Position numbers and translations under genes: made by a program. This document shows positions 33,865 through 42,223 of a DNA stretch of 64,000 nucleotides, one piece after another. The notes below the pieces were generated by a model that saw nothing but the letters and a program-made list of their open reading frames with translations, was not told where the DNA came from and made no database searches. The stretch lies in assembly GCA_934402315.1 (NCBI GenBank), contig CAKRTS010000016.1:28775-92774 (forward strand). The letters are read 5' to 3'. The DNA is from an uncultured Acetatifactor sp. (GTDB lineage: Bacteria; Bacillota; Clostridia; Lachnospirales; Lachnospiraceae). Position 1 is the first letter of the stretch. Every line of letters begins with the position of its first letter.

Positions 33865-34941
33865 ATGGAAATAAGACCATTGACACAGGCAGAACAGAAA
33901 TACGCTTACAAGCAGAGTATGCAGATTCGGGGGCAGACAGGAAGCATTGGAATTTTGCAGGGCGGATATGGGGCAGACAATGAATTTCATTCTGATTTCC
34001 ATGAAATAAACAATCGGCTGAAAACAGAGGAATTTGAGGCAGATTTACAGAAAGCCCTCTGTTTCGGTGAATACAGTGTTTTGGAAAATCTGGATACCAT
34101 GCGGGCATTTACGCTGCAGTATCCCCAAAAAGGTTTTCCGGGGACGGAGTACGGTTTCCGTGTGGAAACGGAAAAGTTTGCATACCTTGTACACTGCAAT
34201 CCTGAAAAAGACAGTGACAATGTTGAAATTCACTGTTATGTGAAGGAATGGCTGGACCACCATATCAGGGAGGCAGAGAAAGGTATCCGGTTCATTAACA
34301 GTAGGTACAGTGAACTTTTTCATATTGCAGACGGCGAAAAGATAATGATTACGGATGCAAGGGGAGAAAAATCAGAGCGTGTATGCCGCTATATCGACGA
34401 ATACCATACGGAAGTCGGTAATCATCTGTACCACATCTGCCAGTTTGCAGAGATCATGGAGCGGAACGGCTCGGAATATGCACCAGTGGAACTGGAACCA
34501 GTACAGACGGAGGAAAAGGAACAGGGGCAGGAAGAAAAAACGGAGGGGACACTGGAACTGAAAACCCGGTTTGGGACTACGGAGAATGTAACGCTGACAG
34601 TCAACACCTATGTGGACAACAACAGTCTTTATGTAGGAATGACAACAATGGAGGACGGGTTCCCGGAACCTTACGGCGATGTGACTGTAAACCTGCTTAC
34701 TTCTGTACCGCCCTACTGTGCCTTTGTGGATACCAACAATATGCCGGAGCTTGAGGACTTCCTTGTAAAAAACGGGATTGCGGAGTTTACCGGACTGATG
34801 CAGCAGAGCGGTTATTGTAGTTATCCTCTTTATCTGTTTGACGGGGAAAAGATGCGTGGACTCTGCCCTGACGGAATGGCAGCATATGAGCAGGCAAACG
34901 GACTGGACAAGAAACAGGAGAAGAAAGAAGTAAGCAGATAA
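33865..34941 (+). CDS. DUF4313 domain protein
   Basis: 358 residues from the ATG at 33865 (AGGAGG 8 nt upstream; the longer frame would read through the hairpins). The C-terminal ~120 residues carry DUF4313 marks: 'NNSLYVGMTTMEDGFPEPYG', then 'VNLLTSVPPYCAFVDTNN' and 'FLVKNGIAEFTG'. The N-terminal ~200 residues are a separate globular part of unknown family, joined by a Glu/Gln-rich linker. DUF4313 proteins are frequent on ICEs but have no known function. Confidence 0.72.
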   Translation: MEIRPLTQAEQKYAYKQSMQIRGQTGSIGILQGGYGADNEFHSDFHEINNRLKTEEFEADLQKALCFGEYSVLENLDTMRAFTLQYPQKGFPGTEYGFRVETEKFAYLVHCNPEKDSDNVEIHCYVKEWLDHHIREAEKGIRFINSRYSELFHIADGEKIMITDARGEKSERVCRYIDEYHTEVGNHLYHICQFAEIMERNGSEYAPVELEPVQTEEKEQGQEEKTEGTLELKTRFGTTENVTLTVNTYVDNNSLYVGMTTMEDGFPEPYGDVTVNLLTSVPPYCAFVDTNNMPELEDFLVKNGIAEFTGLMQQSGYCSYPLYLFDGEKMRGLCPDGMAAYEQANGLDKKQEKKEVSR

Positions 34942-34979
34942 GAAATGAGGAAATTGCCGCAGGCGGAAAGGAGGCAGCT

Positions 34980-35288
34980 ATGGACAGCAGCAATACACAG
35001 GATTGTGACCATGACAGATCATACCGTGAAGAGTTTAGGAAGCCGCTGGAGGAAATCAAAGAGGGCATTTTCTTCAGAGAGGACAATTTTGAGGGGGAGG
35101 CATGGTATGACGATCTCGTGCTGTATATGAGGATTGGCGTATGCCAGCCGGAACCGAAACACATTCCCGAACTGCAAAAGGCGCTGAAAATCATGGGGTA
35201 TCCTACCCATGTCATGGAAAACAGGGAAAAGTCATACCTTGTGCCGGGGGATAGCTGCAAGACTCAGAAAAAGGAAAAAAGCAGATAA
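34980..35288 (+). CDS. Small acidic ICE protein, unknown function
   Basis: 102 residues from the ATG preceded by AAGGAGG. Charged, with 'EFRKPLEEIKEGIFFRED' and 'HIPELQKALKIMGYPTHVME' suggesting two helices and a compact domain; it ends in a KKEKSR tail. It sits between the DUF4313 gene and prgI. No homologue is recognised. Confidence 0.62.
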   Translation: MDSSNTQDCDHDRSYREEFRKPLEEIKEGIFFREDNFEGEAWYDDLVLYMRIGVCQPEPKHIPELQKALKIMGYPTHVMENREKSYLVPGDSCKTQKKEKSR

Positions 35289-35314
35289 GGGACTGATTCA
35301 GGAGGTGTAAAGAG

Positions 35315-35737
35315 ATGGTAATTGAAATCAACAAGGATATAGACCGTTATAAGGAATCGGTTGTCATGGGGCTGACGGCAAAGCAGCTTATCTTTTCCGT
35401 GGCATCGGTTGCGGCGGGCGGCGGCATCGTGCTGCTGTTGTACCGCTATATCGGTCTTACCCCCAGTGTGTATGTGGCAATCCCGGTTGCCGCACCGATA
35501 GCGCTTGGAGGGTTCTATTCGTTCAACGGAATGGGGTTTTACGAGTATATGGGAAGAAAGATGCGTATGCTCTTTGCCAACCGCCCGCTTGCCTATTCGT
35601 CTACCGAAGGGGAGGAAACAATCCGTGAGATCCGCATGGAAGAGGAAGCGGGGAAAAAGACGGATAAAAAGAAAGGCGCAGATAAAGGCAGCGGGAAAAA
35701 GAAAAACAGCAAAAAGAATAAGAAAGGCAGGAAATGA
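35315..35737 (+). CDS. prgI: PrgI-family T4SS membrane protein
   Basis: 140 residues, with 'INKDIDRYKESVVMGLTAKQ' at the start and two adjacent transmembrane helices ('LIFSVASVAAGGGIVLLLY', 'VYVAIPVAAPIALGGFYSF'), the PrgI/VirB3-like form. The C-terminus is a long Lys-rich tail ('KKKGADKGSGKKKNSKKNKK'). PrgI proteins partner VirB4 ATPases, whose gene lies 870 nt downstream. It is followed closely by two tiny membrane-peptide genes. Confidence 0.85.
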   Translation: MVIEINKDIDRYKESVVMGLTAKQLIFSVASVAAGGGIVLLLYRYIGLTPSVYVAIPVAAPIALGGFYSFNGMGFYEYMGRKMRMLFANRPLAYSSTEGEETIREIRMEEEAGKKTDKKKGADKGSGKKKNSKKNKKGRK

Positions 35738-35739
35738 GA

Positions 35740-35832
35740 ATGAAAAAGAAAACAGTGAAAGCAGTAGCAGGGATCATCGCAGTTGTAGTGGCAGCCGTTA
35801 TCGGCACGGTCATTTACAGGGCAAAGCATTAA
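35740..35832 (+). CDS. Tiny single-span membrane peptide A (30 aa)
   Basis: ATG two nt after the prgI stop; AAGGCAGG lies upstream within prgI. The product is a basic N-terminus (MKKKTVK), one hydrophobic helix of about 18 residues ('AGIIAVVVAAVIGTVIY') and a basic end 'RAKH'. The next gene, 32 nt away, encodes the same design with closely related sequence, which argues strongly that both are real. Possible roles are a T4SS accessory peptide next to PrgI, a membrane chaperone, or a toxin-like peptide. Confidence 0.6.
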   Translation: MKKKTVKAVAGIIAVVVAAVIGTVIYRAKH

Positions 35833-35864
35833 GGAACGCATAAAAAAGGAAAGGAGGCAGGCAC

Positions 35865-35951
35865 ATGAAAAAGAGAACAGGGAAAATCGTGGCAGTTGTT
35901 GCAGTCATCGCAGCCGCAGTCGGCGTGATCGTCTACAGAATCAGGCATTAG
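35865..35951 (+). CDS. Tiny single-span membrane peptide B (28 aa)
   Basis: ATG 6 nt after GGAGGCAG. Product: MKKRTGK, a hydrophobic helix ('IVAVVAVIAAAVGVIVY') and 'RIRH'. It matches peptide A at both ends and in the helix pattern, so the pair is a tandem duplication conserved at protein level. It overlaps nothing and is followed by a TTG-started gene 11 nt later. Confidence 0.6.
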   Translation: MKKRTGKIVAVVAVIAAAVGVIVYRIRH

Positions 35952-35962
35952 GAGGAAATCCA

Positions 35963-36478
35963 TTGATTAAGAGTATGGGGGAAATGCTGGCAGCCGGGTG
36001 GTCTGATGGAATGAACATTCTGGAAGAGGTAAGCCGGGAACTGGCGGAGAGGCTGATAGACAACAGACAGCCGTTTGTTCTGGTCCATGTGGAGGGCGGT
36101 GGGGATGTGAGTTTTGAAGGGATTGCAGAATATGACTCTTCCGAACTCATACTGAACCTGTCAGACAGGCATGGGACACTCACGGAAGAAATGAAGGATA
36201 TGGGCATAGACGATGTATTCTATCATGAGGATTTTGCGAATGACGGAGGTCTTGTTTATCTGGAGGAGGGTACGGAGCTTACCCTGTATGAACAGATTGA
36301 CAATGAAGTGAATTTATCCGCTTTCCATTGTTATCTGTGTTCGGGGAAGAACATGGGAGAGGTGTCAAAACTTCCCGCCGGAAGTTATCTTATGATTGAC
36401 TGCTGCGAAACCATGCGCAAGGTCAGGGAACAGCTAAAGGACGGACAGGGGAAGGAACACCGTACAGAACAGCGATAA
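35963..36478 (+). CDS. Conserved ICE protein, unknown function
   Basis: 171 residues from a TTG seven nt after GGAGG (an ATG four codons later is possible). It is acidic and soluble, with 'QPFVLVHVEGGGDVSFEGIA' near residue 35 and two cysteine-containing strands ('FHCYLCSGKNMG', 'YLMIDCCETM'). No catalytic motif is recognised. It precedes the hairpin cluster in front of virB4. Confidence 0.65.
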   Translation: MIKSMGEMLAAGWSDGMNILEEVSRELAERLIDNRQPFVLVHVEGGGDVSFEGIAEYDSSELILNLSDRHGTLTEEMKDMGIDDVFYHEDFANDGGLVYLEEGTELTLYEQIDNEVNLSAFHCYLCSGKNMGEVSKLPAGSYLMIDCCETMRKVREQLKDGQGKEHRTEQR

Positions 36479-36532
36479 AAAGTAACTATAAATGGAATGA
36501 CTGACCTTTATTGGTCGGAAAGTTCCGGTATC

Positions 36533-36587
36533 AATGCAGCCGGGACTCTCCGGCTGCATTGCCTTATGGCAATGCTGAAAACAGCAT
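36533..36587 (+). repeat. Three contiguous hairpins before virB4
   Basis: AATGCAGCCGG/CCGGCTGCATT (36533-36560) is a perfect 11-bp stem with a 6-nt loop. TTGCC-TTAT-GGCAA (36559-36572) shares its edge. ATGCTG-AAAA-CAGCAT (36572-36587) follows. The last ends about 5 nt before the GGGAGG site of virB4. Without a T-run these look like structured mRNA that could set virB4 translation or protect the transcript. Confidence 0.6.
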
Positions 36588-36604
36588 AGAAAGGGAGGTC
36601 AGAT

Positions 36605-38974
36605 TTGGGCTTATTTGCAGACGGATTCAAAGAGCTGAAAAAGGCGAGCGAACCGCTTTATAAGGCTCCGAAATCCATACAACAGACGATTGAGATTATG
36701 AAGGTGGCAGAAAACGGCATTTTTGAGGTGGCAAAAAACCGCTTTTCCAAGTGTTACCGTTTTCAGGACATCAATTACACCACTACAAATGAGACAGAGC
36801 AGATTGACATTTTTGAGAGGTACTGCAAGTTTTTAAATTCGCTGGATGTGAGTTTCAAGATCACAATCAACAATAAAAACAAGGACATGGAGCAGGTCAG
36901 GGACTATGTATTCTTACAGCGGAAGGATGACGGCTATGACGGTTTCCGCAGTATTTACAATAATATCATGGAGCAGAAAATCCATGAGGGCAGGCAGGGG
37001 ATAGAGCAGGAGCGCTACCTTACCATTACCATTGAGCGAAAAAACTTTGAAGAAGCAAAGGCGCAGTTTGCAACCATTGAAGCGTCGGTGCATAAGGCGT
37101 TCGGGGAGCTTGGCGCAGAGATTGTGGCGCTGTCCGGCAACGAGCGTATTAAGGTTCTGTATGATTATTACCACTTGGGGGATGAGGGCAGTTTTGATTT
37201 TGACATCAGGGAGGCAAGAAAAGTCGGCGTAGACTTCCGCAATGACCTGTGCAACGGCATGATACAGTTTTTCCCGGATTATTTTAAGGATGAAAAGAAA
37301 TTCTGCCGTGCATTGTTCATCAAGAAATACCCGTCCAGTCTTTCAGACCGCTTTTTAAATGAGATCACAAGCCTTCCGGTACATTCCATCACAAGCATTG
37401 ATGTTGTGCCTATCCCAAAGGATATGACAACGAAGGTCCTGCAGAAGAAATACCTCGGCATTGAATCTGACATCATCAAGCAGCAGCGTGTGAGGAACAA
37501 GAACAACGATTTTTCATCGGAAATCTCATACAACAAGCGGATTGAGAAGAAAGAGATTGAGGAGATCATGGACGATGTAAGGGAAAATGACCAGTGCCTT
37601 TATTATGTGTCCGTAACGATTATCCTTATGGCAGACACGAAAGAGGAACTTGACAGCATGACGGAAACGGTGGAAACCATAGGCAAGCGCAACTCCGTCA
37701 CGATAGAGGAACACTACCTGAAGCAGAGGGAGTCCTTAAATACCGCACTTCCGATTGGCGTAAGACAGGTGGAAACCATGCGGACCATGCTGACACAGAG
37801 CCTTGCGGTGCTTATGCCGTTCAATGTGCAGGAACTGAACGATAAACAGGGCTGTTATTACGGTATCAATCAGGTGTCAAAGAACATCAATATCGGGAAC
37901 CGCAAAAAGCTGATTAACGGCAACGGTTTTGTGTTCGGGGTTCCCGGTTCGGGCAAGTCGTTCTTCTGTAAAATGGAAATGGGCAACGTGTTCTTATCCG
38001 GCAATGATGAGATTATCGTCATTGATCCGATGAATGAATACTTTGACATTGCACAGACTTACGGCGGAACAGTGGTAAATATGTCAACCTATACGGATAA
38101 CTATGTCAATCCGCTTGACATGGACGTATGGAGTCTTGACTTAAATGACAGTAAGGGCATGATAAGGGAAAAAGGCGAATTTATGCTCGGACTGTGTGAA
38201 CAGTGTATGGGGGAAAGCCTTAATTCAAGGCAGAAGTCCATTATTGACCGCTGTGTGCGCAGGCTCTACATTGAGATAGCAAGGAACAGGGAAAAATATG
38301 TGCCGATCATGTCTGATTTCTATGAAATACTGATGAACCAGCCGGAGGACGAGGCAAAGGATATAGCGTTGTCACTGGAACTGTTTGTCAACGGTTCGCT
38401 GAACATCTTCAACCACCAGACGAATGTAGATGTGGATAACCGCTTTACGGTGTACGGAATCCGTGACCTGGGTACGGAACTTTCGCCTATCACGATGCTT
38501 GTAATGATGGAGAGCATACAGAACCGTATCATTGCAAACGGCAAGAGGGGCATTGCAACATGGCTCTATATTGACGAGTTCCATGTGCTGTTAAATTCGG
38601 AGTATTCCGCCAAGTATTTACAGCAGTTATGGAAGAAAGTGAGAAAACAGGGCGGCTTGTGTACCGGGATCACGCAGAATGTGGTTGACCTGCTGCAAAA
38701 TTACACGGCAACAACCATGCTTGCCAACTCGGAGTTTGTGGCACTCTTAAAACAGGCGAACACGGACAGTTCACGCATGGCGGAGGTAATCGGCGTTTCA
38801 GAGGCGCAGCTCCGGTTTGTAACCAACTCGTCAAGCGGTATGGGGCTTATGAAGTGCGGAAATGTGGTAATACCTTTTGATAATACCATTGAAAAAGGGA
38901 CAGACCTCTACAATCTGTATAATACTAATATCCACGAGAAAATTGCAATGGAGAAGAAAAAAGAAATGGAATAA
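36605..38974 (+). CDS. virB4: VirB4-type conjugative ATPase (CD1110-like)
   Basis: 789 residues from a TTG preceded by GGGAGG. The N-terminal ~400 residues form the non-ATPase VirB4 domain. Walker A is 'GVPGSGKSFFCK' near residue 445 and Walker B 'WLYIDEFHVLL' near residue 655, with 'WKKVRKQGG' and 'GITQNVVDLL' as expected for CagE/TrbE-like ATPases. It powers channel assembly and substrate transfer. It is followed by a terminator-like hairpin and then by an AT-rich gene that interrupts the T4SS order. Confidence 0.94.
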   Translation: MGLFADGFKELKKASEPLYKAPKSIQQTIEIMKVAENGIFEVAKNRFSKCYRFQDINYTTTNETEQIDIFERYCKFLNSLDVSFKITINNKNKDMEQVRDYVFLQRKDDGYDGFRSIYNNIMEQKIHEGRQGIEQERYLTITIERKNFEEAKAQFATIEASVHKAFGELGAEIVALSGNERIKVLYDYYHLGDEGSFDFDIREARKVGVDFRNDLCNGMIQFFPDYFKDEKKFCRALFIKKYPSSLSDRFLNEITSLPVHSITSIDVVPIPKDMTTKVLQKKYLGIESDIIKQQRVRNKNNDFSSEISYNKRIEKKEIEEIMDDVRENDQCLYYVSVTIILMADTKEELDSMTETVETIGKRNSVTIEEHYLKQRESLNTALPIGVRQVETMRTMLTQSLAVLMPFNVQELNDKQGCYYGINQVSKNINIGNRKKLINGNGFVFGVPGSGKSFFCKMEMGNVFLSGNDEIIVIDPMNEYFDIAQTYGGTVVNMSTYTDNYVNPLDMDVWSLDLNDSKGMIREKGEFMLGLCEQCMGESLNSRQKSIIDRCVRRLYIEIARNREKYVPIMSDFYEILMNQPEDEAKDIALSLELFVNGSLNIFNHQTNVDVDNRFTVYGIRDLGTELSPITMLVMMESIQNRIIANGKRGIATWLYIDEFHVLLNSEYSAKYLQQLWKKVRKQGGLCTGITQNVVDLLQNYTATTMLANSEFVALLKQANTDSSRMAEVIGVSEAQLRFVTNSSSGMGLMKCGNVVIPFDNTIEKGTDLYNLYNTNIHEKIAMEKKKEME

Positions 38975-38999
38975 ACATTGCATTAGTAGTATAATTAAC

Positions 39000-39026
39000 T
39001 GGACTAGGCAGTTATTGTCTAGTCCA
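39000..39026 (+). terminator. Hairpin after virB4
   Basis: TGGACTAG (39000-39007) pairs with CTAGTCCA (39019-39026), followed by only three Ts. It is a weak terminator or a boundary hairpin of the AT-rich cassette that follows. A TATAAT-like box at about 38989 precedes it. Confidence 0.5.
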
Positions 39027-39062
39027 ATTTGAAAAAATAAAATTTACAAAGGGAAAAAGAAT

Positions 39063-39872
39063 ATGTATCGTAAAATGGTAGTTATTTTTGTTGACTTATT
39101 AGGAACAAAAAATAATAAAAGATTTGAAGATAAATTTTTTATTCATAGACTTTTTCATGGAGAAGCGAGAACTAATGAACAAAGAAATTTGAATCATGTT
39201 ATATATGACAGAAAAGTATATAGTTTTTCCGATTGTGCTTATTTTTTCTATTTTTACAAAGATGGAATAGAAGATAGTAGAAAAGATGATATGAAGCTTA
39301 TACAGATAGCAATGTATAATACTTCTATATCTCTATTAAGAATACTAAATGCAGGATATTTGGTTCGTGGAGGGATAACATTTGGAGAGGCATATTTTGA
39401 TGAATTGGGATTCTTTGGACCGGCTGTAGAAGAAGCATATAGCTTGGAATGTAGTTATGCAGATGTTCCTATGATTGCATTAAGTCCAGAATTAGGGAAA
39501 AAATTTTATGATTGGGAAGAGTCTCAAACAAGTATGGAATTAGTAAATCTTATGATGACAAGTAGACCTATGCTTGTTGAGAGAGAAAATGAAAAATACT
39601 TTTTAAATATTTTTTATCAATTAGAAGCCTTTTCACCAGGGCTGGCTTTAGAAGATGGGTATATTGAGATCAATCAAATTAAAAGGAATTTGTATAATGT
39701 TATTTTAAGGGATAAAGAAAAATACAAGGATACACAAGTTTCACACGAGAAAAGGAAAGCAACTATATATGAAAAACTGGATTGGTTTGAGAAATACTTG
39801 CAGACAAAACATAATAGATTGAAGCCAGAACTTGCTATTGGAGCATATAGTGGAGTTGTAACGGGGGATTGA
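39063..39872 (+). CDS. Class III nucleotide-cyclase-like protein (Pycsar PycC-like), AT-rich cargo
   Basis: 269 residues, clearly richer in A/T than the surrounding T4SS genes. The order of motifs fits a class III nucleotidyl cyclase: a first metal-site Asp in 'VVIFVDLLGTKN', a second Asp in 'VYSFSDCAYFF', then 'YLVRGGITFGEAYFD' and 'FFGPAVEEAYSLE', a combination I know from phage-defence cyclases of the PycC (cCMP/cUMP) kind and their relatives. It has no transmembrane segment. No effector gene with a cyclic-nucleotide sensor is adjacent: 190 nt downstream the T4SS order resumes. A hairpin bounds it on each side, like a phage 'moron'. Cyclase activity is inferred from motifs; the nucleotide made is unknown. 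Confidence 0.68.
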   Translation: MYRKMVVIFVDLLGTKNNKRFEDKFFIHRLFHGEARTNEQRNLNHVIYDRKVYSFSDCAYFFYFYKDGIEDSRKDDMKLIQIAMYNTSISLLRILNAGYLVRGGITFGEAYFDELGFFGPAVEEAYSLECSYADVPMIALSPELGKKFYDWEESQTSMELVNLMMTSRPMLVERENEKYFLNIFYQLEAFSPGLALEDGYIEINQIKRNLYNVILRDKEKYKDTQVSHEKRKATIYEKLDWFEKYLQTKHNRLKPELAIGAYSGVVTGD

Positions 39873-40003
39873 AGTATGTAAAAGAAAAATTCTAATTCAT
39901 ATTTGAGGAATTTGTATGGTTAGAGTATGAAATTGGGTGATTGTTGTTGTGAGGCATAGGAAATTAATATGTCAATAGATTAAAAGTGAATAAGTTTATT
40001 ACA

Positions 40004-40038
40004 TAGCCACTATGGAGATTTTTTCTCTTTAGTGGCTA
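40004..40038 (+). terminator. Hairpin terminator after the cyclase-like gene
   Basis: TAGCCACTA (40004-40012) pairs with TAGTGGCTA (40030-40038); GAGA/TCTC extends the stem inside the loop, and AATTTT follows. It closes the AT-rich cassette just before the ribosome site of the NlpC/P60 gene. The 130 nt between the cyclase gene and this hairpin hold no recognisable gene. Confidence 0.6.
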
Positions 40039-40066
40039 ATTTTATGAAGAAAAGAGGTGGTGCAGA

Positions 40067-42214
40067 TTGAACATCAAAAAAGTGGATGACAAGCCAATGG
40101 TGATCCACACAAAGGAAAAGCCTAAAGTCCATGTAAAGGGAGCGCCCGAAGCAAAAATAAAAGGCAGAAATATCCTTACCGTGCAGCACGGTCCGAAGAT
40201 TGCCGGAAGCGTGGCAGAGAAAAGCGTGGCGGCAGACGGGAAGATAAAGTTAAAAAGGAGTTCCGTCCATGTTACGAATAAAAGGAAAACAGTGCAGGCA
40301 AAAACGGCTGCTGACGGCATGGAGTACAGGGGCAGAAACGGCGGCGGAACTGTACAGGACAGAAAAGGGAACGGAACCACACAAGGCAGAAGCGGCTCAA
40401 CTGAACAGGGCAGAAGCAGCGGCGCAGCTACACATAGCAGATATGAGGGCAAAACCGCACAAGGCAGGTATGCGGACAGGAACACGCAGGGCAGACAGGG
40501 AAAAGAACAGGAAGTGCGGCAGTCTGTGAACAAAGAAAACCGTATGTATAATCAGTACCGTATAGCGAAAGCGGAAAAAGAGGCGGCAGTCAAAAAGAAG
40601 TCTGCACTTCCTTCCGGTATTGCTTCGGTGGCGGCTGGGACTGCATTAGATGAAATGGAAGGCGGCAGGGAAGTCCATGACGCATACATGACGGCTTACA
40701 CGCTGGCAAAGCCTGCCACAAATGCCGTAGATGCAGGCAGGAACCTTTACCGTTCACAAGTGGCAAAAGCAAAGCAGGATAAATTAAAGAAAAAACAGTC
40801 AGGAAGCCGTATCAGGGAAAAGACCATTAAGGAGAGTGCGGTAAAGACAGCAAGGAAAACCGCACAGGCGGCGGCAAAGGAAACGGCAAAAGAAACAGGG
40901 AAAAAAGCAGCAAAAGAAACGACAAAAGCGGCGGCAAAGACAGCGGCAGCTACGGCAGGCACAGGGGCGGGCGGAGTTTTAGCTGGGATTGCAGCAGGCG
41001 AAGCCGCCGGAATCGCTATGGATAAGCGTGATGTGAAAAATTCCACAAGAAACCGCATGATAAAGCTGTTTGTGGCAAAGCTGCGGCAGGAGGATAATCA
41101 GGACAGTATTGGAAAGGCATTAAAGGACATTGTGCTGATGCGCTTTTCCATGATGGCAAAGTATATCGTGCGGTATGTGGGGCTGTTCCTGCTTGCGCTG
41201 TTTGCGGTAGTGGCGCTTATAGCGCTCCCGATCATTGCTGTCATAGCAATTATCTATAATTCGCCGTTTGCGATCTTCTTCCCGTCCATATCGTCGGGGG
41301 AGACGACACAGGAAGTCTTATCGGCGTATGTGTCGGAATTTAACGATGAGGTCAATGCGGAGCTTGCAGACTATTCAGGGTATGACACAAGCGAGAAAAT
41401 CTACGTCAACTTTGAAGGCTCCGGCACACCGGATAATTTCTGTGACATACTGATGGTCTACATGGTAAAGTACGGGGACGGCGACACGGCAACGGATATG
41501 ACGGATAAGGCAAAGCAGAACTTAAAAGCCGTCTTTGACGATATGTGCAGCTTTCGCATTACCAGCAGGACAGACACGGAAACCGATGATGAGGGCAGCA
41601 CGACAACCACGACGGTCAAAGAGGTCAATGTGGAACTGAAAACGTGTTATGACATGATTTCCGTCTACGGGTTCAATGCGGAAGAACAGGATATGCTTGC
41701 CGAACTGATGAAACCGGAATATCTTGCAATGCTCGGCTACACTGGCGGGGGCGGCGATCCGGGGGAAACGATTTCGCCTGAACAGTATCAGGCAATCGTG
41801 GATGCCATTTCTGACGAAAACGGAAGGAAGGTCGTGGCGTTTGCTCTGTCAAAGGTAGGATACCCATACAGTCAGGCATACCGTGACAGCGGGAACTATT
41901 ACGACTGCAGCTCCCTAGCCTACTATGCATGGCGCAGTGCGGGGGTAAGCATCATGTATGAGGGTTCCAATACAGCGGCAAGCGAGGGAAAGCTCTGTTA
42001 TGACAACAATCTGCTTGTGAACTATGACGAGATGCAGCCGGGGGACCTGATATTTTACAGTTATGACAGAAACGGGCGCTTTATGAACATTACGCATGTG
42101 GCGATTTATGTCGGCAATGGAAAAGTAGTTGAGGCGGCAAATGCACGGCTTGGGGTAGTATACAGACCAGTGCAGGGGCGTTCTTCCATTGTATTCATAG
42201 GCAGACCGAGATAG
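40067..42214 (+). CDS. CD1108-family protein with NlpC/P60 hydrolase domain (VirB1-like)
   Basis: 715 residues from a TTG after AGAGGTGG. The first ~330 residues are a basic, Ala/Lys/Arg-rich cytoplasmic region with low-complexity stretches. One long transmembrane region follows ('FLLALFAVVALIALPIIAVIAII', about 375-400, shown here in outline). The extracellular part ends in an NlpC/P60 peptidase: Cys in 'YYDCSSLAYYAW' (about 615) and His in 'THVAIYVGNGKVVEA' (about 676). It would cut peptidoglycan cross-bridges to let the conjugation channel through the wall. Confidence 0.88.
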   Translation: MNIKKVDDKPMVIHTKEKPKVHVKGAPEAKIKGRNILTVQHGPKIAGSVAEKSVAADGKIKLKRSSVHVTNKRKTVQAKTAADGMEYRGRNGGGTVQDRKGNGTTQGRSGSTEQGRSSGAATHSRYEGKTAQGRYADRNTQGRQGKEQEVRQSVNKENRMYNQYRIAKAEKEAAVKKKSALPSGIASVAAGTALDEMEGGREVHDAYMTAYTLAKPATNAVDAGRNLYRSQVAKAKQDKLKKKQSGSRIREKTIKESAVKTARKTAQAAAKETAKETGKKAAKETTKAAAKTAAATAGTGAGGVLAGIAAGEAAGIAMDKRDVKNSTRNRMIKLFVAKLRQEDNQDSIGKALKDIVLMRFSMMAKYIVRYVGLFLLALFAVVALIALPIIAVIAIIYNSPFAIFFPSISSGETTQEVLSAYVSEFNDEVNAELADYSGYDTSEKIYVNFEGSGTPDNFCDILMVYMVKYGDGDTATDMTDKAKQNLKAVFDDMCSFRITSRTDTETDDEGSTTTTTVKEVNVELKTCYDMISVYGFNAEEQDMLAELMKPEYLAMLGYTGGGGDPGETISPEQYQAIVDAISDENGRKVVAFALSKVGYPYSQAYRDSGNYYDCSSLAYYAWRSAGVSIMYEGSNTAASEGKLCYDNNLLVNYDEMQPGDLIFYSYDRNGRFMNITHVAIYVGNGKVVEAANARLGVVYRPVQGRSSIVFIGRPR

Positions 42215-42223
42215 GCGGTGTGT

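Noticed and set aside
39000..40038. Cyclase cassette as a transposon bounded by inverted repeats
   Set aside because: The hairpins on the two sides have unrelated sequences and no target duplication was found; they look like separate terminators.
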